Part shown: piece by piece, positions 51,301-60,600 of the stretch | Numbering within the stretch: the first letter of the stretch is position 1 | Layout: the number at the start of each line of letters is the position of its first letter | DNA from: Burkholderia diffusa | GTDB taxonomy: Bacteria > Pseudomonadota > Gammaproteobacteria > Burkholderiales > Burkholderiaceae | Assembly: GCF_902499115.1 (NCBI RefSeq) | Contig: NZ_CABVPN010000025.1 | Location: 1-64,000 of the forward strand | Reading direction: 5' to 3' | Length of the DNA: 64,000 bases | Translations under genes and position numbers: made by a program | Notes under the pieces: generated by a model | What the model was told of the DNA's origin: nothing | Database searches by the model: none | Seen by the model: the letters and a program-made list of their open reading frames with translations, nothing else

Positions 51301-51441
51301 ATGAAGGCTCGATGGTGGTTGGGCATGCTGCTCGCGGCGCTGCTGGGCGCGTCGGCGGTGGCGCATGCGTGCGACTCGTACGCGCCGGGCGGCGGCCCGG
51401 CCGGTTCGGGTGACGCCGCGCAAGGCAAAAGCGGCGGCTGA
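51301..51441 (+). CDS. 46-residue exported peptide of unknown function
   Basis: The ORF is short but well supported: an AAGGAG site lies 9 bp upstream, and a terminator follows at 51465. The sequence MKARWWLGMLLAALLGASAV is a clear signal peptide, probably cut after AHA to leave CDSYAPGGGPAG and a Gly/Ser-rich tail of about 25 residues. It has no lipobox. Small secreted Gly-rich peptides like this are common but unstudied in Burkholderia. Confidence 0.65.
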   Translation: MKARWWLGMLLAALLGASAVAHACDSYAPGGGPAGSGDAAQGKSGG

Positions 51442-51464
51442 CGTTCGTAGCCAGTACGGGCAGC

Positions 51465-51491
51465 GGGGCATGATCGGTCATGCCCCTTTTT
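51465..51491 (+). terminator. Terminator after the small exported peptide
   Basis: GGGGCATGA-TCGG-TCATGCCCC followed by TTTTT (from 51487). The stem is 9 bp and perfect. Confidence 0.88.
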
Positions 51492-51604
51492 ACGCCGCAA
51501 TTCGTTCCTGCGGGGAATCAGTTAAAGCCATATCGGGTGTTTATTGGCCGAATTGATTCGAATAGAGTGCGATCCATTCTCATCCACTCATGAAGGAATT
51601 CGCC

Positions 51605-52018
51605 ATGACCCCGCATCGCCTGAACGATCTCGGCGCGACGCTGCTGCGCGTCGCACTCGGTGTGCTGTACCTCGCGCACGTCGCGCAGAAGGTGTTCGTC
51701 TTCACGCTGCCCGGCACCGCGCAGTTCTTCGCGTCGATCGGCCTGCCGGGCTGGCTCGCGTATGTGACGACGTTCGTCGAACTGGCCGGCGGCCTTGCGC
51801 TGCTCGCGGGCTTCCGCGTGCGTATCGCCGCGCTGGTGCTGCTGCCGTTCATGCTCGGCGCGGTGTCCGCGCATCTGCCCAACGGCTGGAGCTTCGCGTC
51901 GCCGAACGGCGGCTGGGAATATCCGGCGTTCTGGGCCGTCACGCTGGCCGTGCAGGCGCTGCTGGGCGGCGGCGCATTCGCGCTCGGCGCACCGCGTGCC
52001 GCGGCGCGAACCGCTTGA
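51605..52018 (+). CDS. DoxX-family membrane protein
   Basis: This 137-residue protein has four membrane helices (for example LLRVALGVLYLAHVAQKVF and YVTTFVELAGGLALLAGFRV). GTAQFFASIGLPGW is typical of DoxX/YphA proteins, which have been linked to thiol and redox balance, though function varies. I choose the ATG at 51605 because AAGGAA lies 6 bp before it; the ATG at 51590 lacks one. Confidence 0.88.
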   Translation: MTPHRLNDLGATLLRVALGVLYLAHVAQKVFVFTLPGTAQFFASIGLPGWLAYVTTFVELAGGLALLAGFRVRIAALVLLPFMLGAVSAHLPNGWSFASPNGGWEYPAFWAVTLAVQALLGGGAFALGAPRAAARTA

Positions 52019-52145
52019 AAGGGGGCGCGCATCGGCGCAACCCGTTCCGGTGACACCCCGTTTGCCGATATCATCGCTCCCTGTATCCGCAATCGAGCGG
52101 CGCCTGCCAGGCGGCAGGTGCCGCGCGGCTTTTTCGGGGGAATTC

Positions 52146-52805
52146 ATGACGGTCATCGTGGTGGCAAATCCGAAGGGCGGCGTGGGGAAAAGCACGCTGT
52201 CCACCAATCTTGCCGGCTATTTCGCGGCGCAGGGCGCATGGGTCGCGCTCGCCGATCTGGATCGGCAGCAGTCCGCGCATGCGTGGCTCGACCTGCGGCC
52301 GGCCGGCCTGCCGGCGATCGAGGCGTGGAGTCTCGATCCGGACGCGCCGTCGAAGCCGCCGCGCGGCCTCGAATATGCGGTGATCGACACGCCGGCCGGC
52401 CTGCACGGCAACCGGCTGAACGTCGCGCTGCAGCTCGCCGACAAGGTGATCGTGCCGCTGCAGCCGTCGATGTTCGATATTCTCGCGACCCAGCAGTTTC
52501 TGGAGCGCCTCGCCGGCGAAAAGGCCGTGCGCAAGGGCAGCGTCGAGGTCGGGATCGTCGGGATGCGGGTGGACGCGCGCACGCGCTCGTCCGACCAATT
52601 GCACCGTTTCGTCGAAGGGCTCGGGCTGCCGGTGCTCGGCTACGTGCGCGACACGCAGAACTACGTGCAGATCGCCGCGCACGGCCTGACGCTGTGGGAC
52701 GTCGCGAAAAGCCGCGTCGAGAAGGATCTCGAACAGTGGCGGCCGATCGTCGAATGGGCCGAGCGTCGCGCGCCGAAAGCGGAGAAGGTCGCCAAGGCGT
52801 CTTGA
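52146..52805 (+). CDS. Orphan ParA-family ATPase
   Basis: This 219-residue P-loop ATPase has a deviant Walker A, NPKGGVGKSTL, at residues 8-18, then ALADLDRQQSA (A') and VIDTPAGL (B). It has no N-terminal HTH and no parB-like gene follows, so it is not a chromosome partition ParA. Similar short ParAs place cell structures such as chemoreceptor arrays or carboxysomes, but the cargo here is unknown. Confidence 0.88.
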   Translation: MTVIVVANPKGGVGKSTLSTNLAGYFAAQGAWVALADLDRQQSAHAWLDLRPAGLPAIEAWSLDPDAPSKPPRGLEYAVIDTPAGLHGNRLNVALQLADKVIVPLQPSMFDILATQQFLERLAGEKAVRKGSVEVGIVGMRVDARTRSSDQLHRFVEGLGLPVLGYVRDTQNYVQIAAHGLTLWDVAKSRVEKDLEQWRPIVEWAERRAPKAEKVAKAS

Positions 52806-52855
52806 TCGCCGATGGCCGAATACCCGCGAGGCCAGGTGCGGCAGGGTGAATGAAG

Positions 52856-52898
52856 AAGGGCCTGATCCGGCATCGTGACGGATCAGGCCCTTCCTCTT
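52856..52898. terminator. Terminator between parA-like gene and panD
   Basis: AAGGGCCTGATCCG (52856-52869) pairs with CGGATCAGGCCCTT (52879-52892), a perfect 14-bp stem between convergent genes. The T tail is short (TTCCTCTTCC). Confidence 0.78.
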
Positions 52899-52993
52899 CC
52901 TGCATATGCGACTGCGCGGCGCCGGCCGTCACGGCGCGTGGGCGCGCCGCGGCAGCGATCCGGCGCGTCGCGACACGCCGGCCGCGGCGTGGA

Positions 52994-53380
52994 TCAGGTC
53001 CAGTTCTGCGTCGGCACGTGATCGCGGTGGCCCTTGATCTTGTTGCCTTCGTCGATGAACACGAGCTTCGGCTTCCAGCCGGCTTGCAGCTCGGCTTCAT
53101 CGACCATCGCGAACGCCGCGATGATCACGAGGTCGCCGAGTTGCGCGCGGCGAGCGGCCGAGCCGTTCAGCGAAATCATCCCGCTGCCGCGCTCGCCCTT
53201 GATCGCGTACGTCGAGAAGCGCTCGCCGTTGTTGATGTTCCAGATGTCGATCCGTTCATTTTCGATGAGGCCCGCCGCTTCGAGCAGGTCTTCGTCGATC
53301 GCGCACGAGCCTTCGTAATGCAGCTCGCAGTGCGTGACGGCCGCGCGGTGGATCTTCGATTTGAGCATATGGCGCTGCAT
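52994..53380 (-). CDS. panD: Aspartate 1-decarboxylase proenzyme
   Basis: PanD makes beta-alanine for pantothenate. The 128-residue proenzyme cleaves itself between Gly24 and Ser25 (YEGSCAID), and Ser25 becomes the pyruvoyl cofactor. MQRHMLKSKIHRAAVTHCEL is the standard start. It follows panC on the same strand, 41 bp downstream. Confidence 0.96.
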   Translation of the reverse strand: MQRHMLKSKIHRAAVTHCELHYEGSCAIDEDLLEAAGLIENERIDIWNINNGERFSTYAIKGERGSGMISLNGSAARRAQLGDLVIIAAFAMVDEAELQAGWKPKLVFIDEGNKIKGHRDHVPTQNWT

Positions 53381-53421
53381 GGTATCTCCGTGATGCGTGA
53401 GAGGCGAGGGCGGGCGGCCCG

Positions 53422-54261
53422 TCAGATTTCCAGGTTGTCGATCAGGCGCGTCGCGCCGAGTTTCGCGGCCGCGAGCACGACGAGCGGCTCGCCGGCTTCG
53501 AGTTCGGCGGCGCTCGGCGCGATCAGGTTCGCGCGGCGGCGGATCGAGATGTAGTCGGGCGCCCAGCCGCGCTCGGCCAGGTGCGCGCGCGCGGTCTGCT
53601 CGAGCCTGCCGAGGTCGCGCTCGCCGCCGAGCACGCTGTCGCGCACGCGCTGCAGCGTCTTCGCGAGTTCGGGCGCTTCCTTGCGCTCGTCGGTCGTCAG
53701 GTAGCGGTTGCGCGACGACAGCGCGAGGCCGTCCTCGTCGCGCACGGTCTCGGCCGCGACGATGTCGACCGGCAGCGCAAGCTGCTGGCACATCCGGCGC
53801 ACGATCATCAGCTGCTGGTAGTCCTTCTTGCCGAACACGGCGACGCGCGGCTGCACGCACGACATCAGCTTCGTGACGACCGTGCACACGCCGGCGAAGA
53901 AGCCCGGGCGAAACTCGCCCTCGAGAATCCCGCCGAGATCGTCGGGCGGCAGCACGCGGTACTCCTGCGGCTCCGGATACATGTCGCGCTCGGTCGGCGC
54001 GAACAGCACGTAGACGTTTTCCTTCTGCAGCTTCTCGATGTCGTCCTGGAGCGTGCGCGGATATTTGTCGAAATCCTCGTTCGGGCCGAACTGCAGCCGG
54101 TTGACGAAGATGCTCGCCACGACCGGGTCGCCGTGCTGGCGCGCGAGGCGCATCAGCGACAGGTGACCTTCGTGCAGGTTGCCCATCGTCGGCACGAACG
54201 CCGTGCGGTTCTGTCCGCGCAACTGGTCGCGCAGTTCCTGGATCGAGCTGATGACTTTCAT
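53422..54261 (-). CDS. panC: Pantothenate synthetase
   Basis: PanC joins pantoate and beta-alanine with ATP. The 279 residues show PTMGNLHEGHLSLMR (the HIGH-like site), FVNRLQFGPNEDFDKYPRT, VFGKKDYQQL and LALSSRNRYL. The start is MKVISSIQELRDQLRG at 54261, as in the family; upstream residues are non-homologous. Next to panD it completes a two-gene pantothenate unit. Confidence 0.96.
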   Translation of the reverse strand: MKVISSIQELRDQLRGQNRTAFVPTMGNLHEGHLSLMRLARQHGDPVVASIFVNRLQFGPNEDFDKYPRTLQDDIEKLQKENVYVLFAPTERDMYPEPQEYRVLPPDDLGGILEGEFRPGFFAGVCTVVTKLMSCVQPRVAVFGKKDYQQLMIVRRMCQQLALPVDIVAAETVRDEDGLALSSRNRYLTTDERKEAPELAKTLQRVRDSVLGGERDLGRLEQTARAHLAERGWAPDYISIRRRANLIAPSAAELEAGEPLVVLAAAKLGATRLIDNLEI

Positions 54262-54519
54262 GATCGGGTAGCGGGTTCCTCGCGCAGGCGCGCGTTGGCG
54301 CCGCAACAGCGGCGTCGGGGTCGAAGCGGAGAACGCCGGCGCGCGGGCGGCGCATCGGGCGTCGGCGGATTGTAGAGGATTTGGCCGCCGGGCGCATCGA
54401 AAAAAGTACGATCGTTCACTTTTTGATCGGGCGCACCGCGAGCGAGCCGCGCCGGCGGGCCCGGCGGCAGGATGCGGTGCATTTCGGTGTGCGGGGTGGC
54501 GCGGGCGCAGCGGCGCGCC

Positions 54520-55392
54520 TTACGCGGGCAGGTACGCGAGGCGCACGTAGATCGGCGCGAACGGTTCGGCCTGCGTGATCTCGACGAGCGATTCGCGCGC
54601 GAGTTCGAGCATCGCGATGAAGTTCACGACGACGACTGGCACGCCGCGCGACGTGTCGAACAGGTCGGCGAACTCCATGAAGCGTGCGTTTTGCAGCCGG
54701 CGCAGGATCAGGCTCATGTGTTCGCGCACCGACAACTCCTCGCGGGAGATCTTGTGGTGCTGGACGAGCTTCGCGCGCTTGAGCACGTCGGCCCATGCGG
54801 CGCGCAGGTCGTCCGAATCGACGTCCGGGAAGCGCGGCGTGATGCTCTGCTCGATGTAGACCTCGGCGCGCAGGAAGTCGCGGCCGAGCTGCGGCAGCTG
54901 GTCGAGGCGTTGCGCGGCGAGCTTCATCTGCTCGTATTCGAGCAGGCGGCGCACGAGTTCCGCGCGCGGATCCTCGGCTTCCTCGCCGGTATCGGCCTTC
55001 TTGACCGGCAGCAGCATCCGCGACTTGATCTCGATCAGCATCGCGGCCATCAGCAGGTATTCGGCCGCCAGCTCGAGGTTCGACGTGCGGATCTGGTCGA
55101 CGTAGCCCAGATATTGCGCGGTGACCTGCGCCATCGGGATGTCGAGCACGTTGAAGTTCTGCTTGCGGATCAGGTACAGCAGCAGGTCGAGCGGGCCTTC
55201 GAACGTCTCGAGGAACACCTCGAGCGCATCGGGCGGGATGTAGAGGTCCTGCGGCAGCTTGAAGAGCGGCTCGCCGTACAGACGTGCGAACGCCGCGACA
55301 CCGTCAACCGTGTCGGGCGTCGAATCGGCGCCCGCGGGCGCGGCAATCGCGTCGTCCTGCCGGGCGGCGCTGGCCTCGTCGGCGGCGCTCAC
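54520..55392 (-). CDS. scpA: Segregation and condensation protein A
   Basis: ScpA is the kleisin that bridges the heads of SMC. The 290 residues have LETFEGPLDLLLYLIRKQNFNV (N-terminal helix-turn-helix) and AAEYLLMAAMLIEIKSRMLLP, both typical; the C-terminal winged helix binds the SMC head. The partner scpB is not in the window. A 4-bp gap from DUF3460 suggests an operon. Confidence 0.94.
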   Translation of the reverse strand: MSAADEASAARQDDAIAAPAGADSTPDTVDGVAAFARLYGEPLFKLPQDLYIPPDALEVFLETFEGPLDLLLYLIRKQNFNVLDIPMAQVTAQYLGYVDQIRTSNLELAAEYLLMAAMLIEIKSRMLLPVKKADTGEEAEDPRAELVRRLLEYEQMKLAAQRLDQLPQLGRDFLRAEVYIEQSITPRFPDVDSDDLRAAWADVLKRAKLVQHHKISREELSVREHMSLILRRLQNARFMEFADLFDTSRGVPVVVVNFIAMLELARESLVEITQAEPFAPIYVRLAYLPA

Positions 55393-55396
55393 GTCG

Positions 55397-55585
55397 TCAG
55401 AAGTTCTGGTAGTAGACGTAGGACGTTTGCTTCACGCGCGATTCCTGCTGCTCGGCGCGCTCGTCGAGGTCGATCGGCTGCTTGTCCCACAACAGCGAAC
55501 GGCCCTTGCGCTGCTCTTCTTCGAGCGTCGGCTTCTGTTGCTTGAGCTGGTTCAGGAATTGCGTGACGTCGGACTGGTACGGCAT
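55397..55585 (-). CDS. DUF3460 small protein
   Basis: This 62-residue hydrophilic protein has MPYQSDVTQFLNQLKQQKP at the start and SRVKQTSYVYYQNF at the end, which define DUF3460. The family is confined to Burkholderiales and relatives and always lies next to scpA. Function is unknown. It heads the run DUF3460-scpA-panC-panD. Confidence 0.9.
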   Translation of the reverse strand: MPYQSDVTQFLNQLKQQKPTLEEEQRKGRSLLWDKQPIDLDERAEQQESRVKQTSYVYYQNF

Positions 55586-55839
55586 GGCTTGGCTTTCCGT
55601 TTCGGGCGGCGCACGACGCGCCGGGTTCGCGATGGCGGGATTTTACCGCATCGCGGGGAACAGCCGGCGGCAATCGCGCGTCGAATCCGCTGGCCGACAC
55701 CCGCGGCCCGACCGGCCGGGCCCGCGCGCGCTTCGTTGCGTCCTGGCGTCAAAGCGGTGCCCGTGCGGGCAGAGCCGTCGCCCTGTGGTCAAATACGGGG
55801 TTTTCCACACAATCACGACAACCGAGGACGAGGTCATAT

Positions 55840-57666
55840 TTGGCGGGTCAGGTGAACCAGCAGGCACATACGGCGCATGAGGCGAGCCCGCGCGCGGCGC
55901 TTCACCGCGGTCGTCGCGCGCGGCGCGGCGCCGGCGCGGCGGCCCGGGCAGCCCTCGTGGGCTGTCTCGCCGCGTTCGTGGTGCTGCCGGCTTACGCGAA
56001 GTACGACGTCGACATCGACGCGCCGCGCGCGATCCGCAAGCTCCTCGAGGCCCATCTCGACATCGCGCGCTTCGCCAAGCGCGACGACATCAGCGACGAC
56101 CAGTTCGACTTCCTCGTGACCGCCACGCCGCAGCAGGTGCGCGACCTGACCGCGACGGCCGGCTATTTCTCGCCGGTCGTGCGCACCGACGTGCGCACGC
56201 GCGACGGCAAGCGCGACGTGCGCGTCGCCGTCGATCCGGGGCCGCAGACCGTCGTGTCGACGGTCGACCTGGCATTCAAGGGCCCGGTCGGCACCGAGGA
56301 TCCGAAGCAGGAGGCCGCGACCCGCTTCGCGTTCTCGCTGAAGCCGGGCGACCCGTTCACGCAGTCCGACTGGGACGGCGCGAAGGGGGCGGCGCTCAGG
56401 CAGTTGCAGTCGCGCCGCTACCTGGGCGCGAAGATCGCGTCGTCGGAGGCGCGCGTCGATCCACGCACGCAGCGCGCGACGCTGGCCGTCACGTTTGACA
56501 GCGGCCCGACGTTTACGATCGGCAAGGTCGACGTCGACGGCGTGCGCCGCTATCCGGAAAAGATCGTCACGAACGTCAATCCGCTGTCGGAAGGCGAGAT
56601 CTACGACGTGCAGCGGATCACCGAGCTGCAGCGGCAGTTGCAGAACACGCCGTACTACGCGAGCGTCGCGATCGACGTCGGCGACGATACGGCGAAGCCC
56701 GAGCGCACGCCCGTGCACGTGAAGGTCAGCGAGTTTCCGTACAACAACATCCGCGGCGGCGTCGGCTATGCGACCGATACGGGCCCGCACGTGCAGGGCT
56801 CCTACACGTATCTCGACACATTCGGCGCCGCCTGGCCGCTCACCGTGTCGGGCCGGCTCGACCAGATCCAGCAGTACGGCCAGGTCCAGCTGTCGATGCC
56901 GCCAGGCCAGAAAGGATGGACCAACAGCGTGCTCGCGTCGTACACGAACACCAACGTGTCGGACACGCGCATCTACAGCGCGCGGGTCGGCGTGCAGCGG
57001 ACACGCACCGGCCAGTTCATCGACTACGCGTACTCGCTGATGTTCTACCAGGACCGGCTCGACCAGAACGGCGCCGGCCCGACCACGAGCCGCGCGCTGG
57101 TGCCGCAATGGGCATGGACGCGCCGCAACGTCGACGATCCGCTGTTCCCGCGCTCGGGCAACCTGATTCACGCGGAGGCCGGCTTCGCGATCAAGGGCGT
57201 GCTGACCGATCAGACCTTCATCCGCGGTTACGCGCGCGGCCAGCAGTACGTGCCGATCGGCAAGCGCGACCTGTTCGTGTTCCGCGCGGAGCTCGGCGGC
57301 GTGTTCACGAGCGGCAGCTCGAGCGGCGTGCCGGCGTCGCTGCTGTTTCGCGCGGGCGGCTCGAATTCGGTGCGCGGCTATGGCTACCAGAGCATCGGCA
57401 ACAGCGTCGACGGCTCCGTCCTGCCGACCAAGTACCTGATGACGGGCACCGCCGAATACCAGCACTGGTTCAACCGCGACTGGGGCGCCGCGACCTTCTT
57501 CGACATCGGCACCGCGACCGATGCGTGGGGCGAGCGCGTGTTCTACCCGGGCGTCGGCATCGGCGCGCGCTGGCGCAGCCCGGTCGGCCCGATCAACGTC
57601 GACGTCGCGTACGGACTGCGCAACCACAGCGTGCGCCCGTACCTGACGCTCGGCATCGCTTTCTGA
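55840..57666 (+). CDS. tamA: Translocation and assembly module outer-membrane protein TamA
   Basis: TamA is an Omp85 protein that helps place autotransporters and other barrels in the outer membrane. The 608 residues comprise a signal peptide (AALVGCLAAFVVLP, to about 52), three POTRA domains (about 55-300) and a 16-strand barrel. The RGYGYQSIG motif of Omp85 proteins is near 510. The start seems to be TTG at 55840 with a GAGG site before it; no in-frame ATG precedes the signal peptide. Confidence 0.92.
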   Translation: MAGQVNQQAHTAHEASPRAALHRGRRARRGAGAAARAALVGCLAAFVVLPAYAKYDVDIDAPRAIRKLLEAHLDIARFAKRDDISDDQFDFLVTATPQQVRDLTATAGYFSPVVRTDVRTRDGKRDVRVAVDPGPQTVVSTVDLAFKGPVGTEDPKQEAATRFAFSLKPGDPFTQSDWDGAKGAALRQLQSRRYLGAKIASSEARVDPRTQRATLAVTFDSGPTFTIGKVDVDGVRRYPEKIVTNVNPLSEGEIYDVQRITELQRQLQNTPYYASVAIDVGDDTAKPERTPVHVKVSEFPYNNIRGGVGYATDTGPHVQGSYTYLDTFGAAWPLTVSGRLDQIQQYGQVQLSMPPGQKGWTNSVLASYTNTNVSDTRIYSARVGVQRTRTGQFIDYAYSLMFYQDRLDQNGAGPTTSRALVPQWAWTRRNVDDPLFPRSGNLIHAEAGFAIKGVLTDQTFIRGYARGQQYVPIGKRDLFVFRAELGGVFTSGSSSGVPASLLFRAGGSNSVRGYGYQSIGNSVDGSVLPTKYLMTGTAEYQHWFNRDWGAATFFDIGTATDAWGERVFYPGVGIGARWRSPVGPINVDVAYGLRNHSVRPYLTLGIAF

Positions 57667-57694
57667 CCTTGTTGCACGAGCCACGACGAACCGC

Positions 57695-60600
57695 ATGACG
57701 AAGGATCCGAACGACACGCCGCCGCCCAACGATCCGGACTCGCCCGAGCGCGCGCCGGACGCGCCGCCGCGCCGCGTGCGTGGGGGCCGGATCGCCGCGT
57801 GGGCGCTCGTGACGGTCGTGCTGCTCGTCGTGCTGGCGGCCGGGCTCGTGCTGGCCGCGGCGACGACCGAGCGCGGCACGCGGCTCGCGTGGCAGGCGGC
57901 CGTGCGCGTGCTGGGCGGCCGGCTGGCGGGCACGCTCGAAGGCGGTTCGCTCGCAACCGGCGTGCGCGTGCGCGGCTTCGCGTGGACGAGCCCCGGCGGC
58001 GCCGGCACCGAAGTGCGGATCGACCGGCTCGACGGCCGCTGGGCGCTCACCCGCGCGCCGTGGCGGTTGTCCGTTGACTACCTTCGCGCGGGCACGATCG
58101 ATGTACGGATCGCGCCGGGTCCGTCGACGCCGGCCGCGACGCCGCAGGACCTGAGCCTGCCGCTGCAGTTGCGGATCGACGACCTGCGCGTCGATCACCT
58201 GGCGATTCACGAAGGTGGGTCGACGACGCAGCTCGACCATCTCGCGCTGAGCGGCCGCAGCGACGGCCGTCACCATGAACTCGCGCTCGACGGCGTCGAC
58301 ACACCGTACGGCGCGCTGACCGCCCGCGCGAAGCTCGACGGCGTGAAGCCGTTCGCGCTGACGGGCAACGCGACCTACGTGGGCAAGCTCGCGAACGAAC
58401 CGGTCAACGCGAGCGCGAACGTATCGGGTTCGCTCGAAGCGCTCGTCGCCGACGTCGCCGCGAGCGGGATGAAGCTGAACGGGCGCGCGCACGTCGAGGC
58501 CGCGCCGTTCGGCGCGGTGCCGCTCACGCGTGCGTCGCTCGCGTTCGATCACGTGAACCCGCAGGCGATCGCGCCGGGCGCGCCGGCCGCCGATCTCGCG
58601 GTGCGCGCGGAGCTGGCGCCCGTGACCGCGCCGGCCGGCGCCGCACCGGCGAAGGGTTTCGCGGTGACCGGCCCGGTGTCGATCGTCAACGCGAAGCCCG
58701 GCACGCTCGGCGAGCACCTGCTGCCCGTCGTCGACGCCCATGCGACCGTCAATCTCGACGCGCACGCGCAGCGGATCGACGGCCTCGCGCTGAAACTGAT
58801 CCGCGACGGCAGCGTGACCGGCAACGGCACGCTGACGGGCGGCAAGGGCCGCTTCGACCTGAAGGTCGCGAACCTCGACCTCAATGCGTTCGTCGCCGAA
58901 TTGCGGCCGATGCGCCTCGGCGGCCCGCTCGGCGTGACGCTCGCCGGCGACGTGACGACCGTCGACTTCAACCTGAACGATCCGAAGCTTGCGCTCGGCG
59001 CGCGTGCGAAAGTCGCGCTGACGTCGCAGCAGACGGCGCTGACCGATGCGCGCGTGACGGCGGGCAAGGGCCGTATCGACCTGACCGGCGTGTTCCGTCA
59101 CGACGCGCATTCGAGCTACGACGCGAAGGCGACGCTGACCGCATTCGATCCGCTGCTGCTCGCCGCGATGAGCGCGCCGGGCGCGGGCGGCGGCAAGCCG
59201 GCCGCCAGAACGGCGAAGACAGTAGCGAAGGCGCCGGCCAGGCGCGGCGAGACGCGCGTATCGGGCACGCTGACGGCCTCCGGCGCGTTCGAGCCGCAGG
59301 TGTCGACGAAGGCGACCTTCAAGCTCGGCGACAGCCTCTACGACGGCGTGCCGCTGACCGGCGCCGGCGTCGTGCAGCTCGTCGGCGCGCGGATCCTGCC
59401 GAGCAACGCGAACCTGACGATCGCGGGCAACCATGTCGACCTGCGCGGCAGTTTCGGCGCGCCGGGCGACCGGCTGCGCTTCGTCGTCGACGCGCCCGAG
59501 CTCGACCGGCTCGGCTTCGGCGTGCAGGGCCTCGTGCAGGCGCAGGGCGAGCTGACCGGCAGCTTCGCGCATCCGAACGTGACGGCCACCTACAAGGCCC
59601 AGCACGTCGTGCTCGGTTCGAACCGGATCGGTGCCGCGCAGGGGCGCGCCGACATCCGCGACGGCGCGCACGGTGCGCTCGTATTCACGGCCGACGCGAC
59701 CGACATCGCGCTCGGCTCGCTGCAATTGAAATCGCTACGCGCGAATCTCGACGGCACGCGCGCGAAGCATACGCTCGACGCGTCGGCGATCGGGACGGCC
59801 GGCGGCCGCGTGATCGACCTGACGTTCGCGGCGAACGGCGGCGTGGTCGAGAATCGCGACGGGATGCGCTGGGACGGCACCGTCACGCGCCTCGCAAACC
59901 GCGGCACGCCGGCAGTGGCGCTGCTCTCGCCGCTCGCCGTGTCGGCCGGGGCCGGCCGCGTGACGCTCGGCGCGACGCGACTCACGCTCGAAGGTGCCGC
60001 GATCGACCTGAAGTCGTTCGTGTTCGATCACGGCCAGGTGCGCTCGGCAGGCACCGTGCGCGGCGCGTCGGTCGCGCGCTTCCTCGAGATTCGCCAGGAG
60101 CTGACGGGCCAGCGGCCGCCGCTGCGCACCGACGTCGTGCTCGATGCCGACTGGGATTTCTCGCTCGGCGCGAACGCGACGGGCTACGTGCAGGTGAAGC
60201 GGCGCGGCGGCGACGTGACGATCGAGACCGGGCGCGGCATCGCGTCGCTCGGGCTGACCGACCTGTCGGCGCGCGCGAGCTTTGCGCCGGGCAACCGGCT
60301 CAACGTGGTGGCGCTGGCGAAGGCGAACCGGGTCGGCACGCTCGACGCGAACGTCACCGTGCCGTTCGCGCTGCGCGACGGCGTGTTCGGCGTCGTCGAC
60401 GACGGCCCGCTGGCGGGCCGCATCGACGCCGACATCCCGTCGCTGAAGGCGACCGGCAACCTGTTCGGGCCGAGCTATCTGCTCGGCGGGCGCGCGGCGC
60501 TGAAGCTGACGGTCGCTGGCACGCCGGTGAAGCCGAACGTGTCGGGCATGCTGACGGGCGACGATCTGTCCGCGACGCTCGTCGACCAGGGCGTGCAGCT

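Noticed and set aside
49639..51471. Upstream extension of the cobU frame to 797 codons
   Set aside because: The added part is antisense to cobQ; CobU homology starts at the ATG at 49638.
54262..54519. Gene in the gap between scpA and panC
   Set aside because: Frames here are short, basic and without features; 258 bp with an AT-rich patch near 54400-54427 that may be a promoter or weak terminator.
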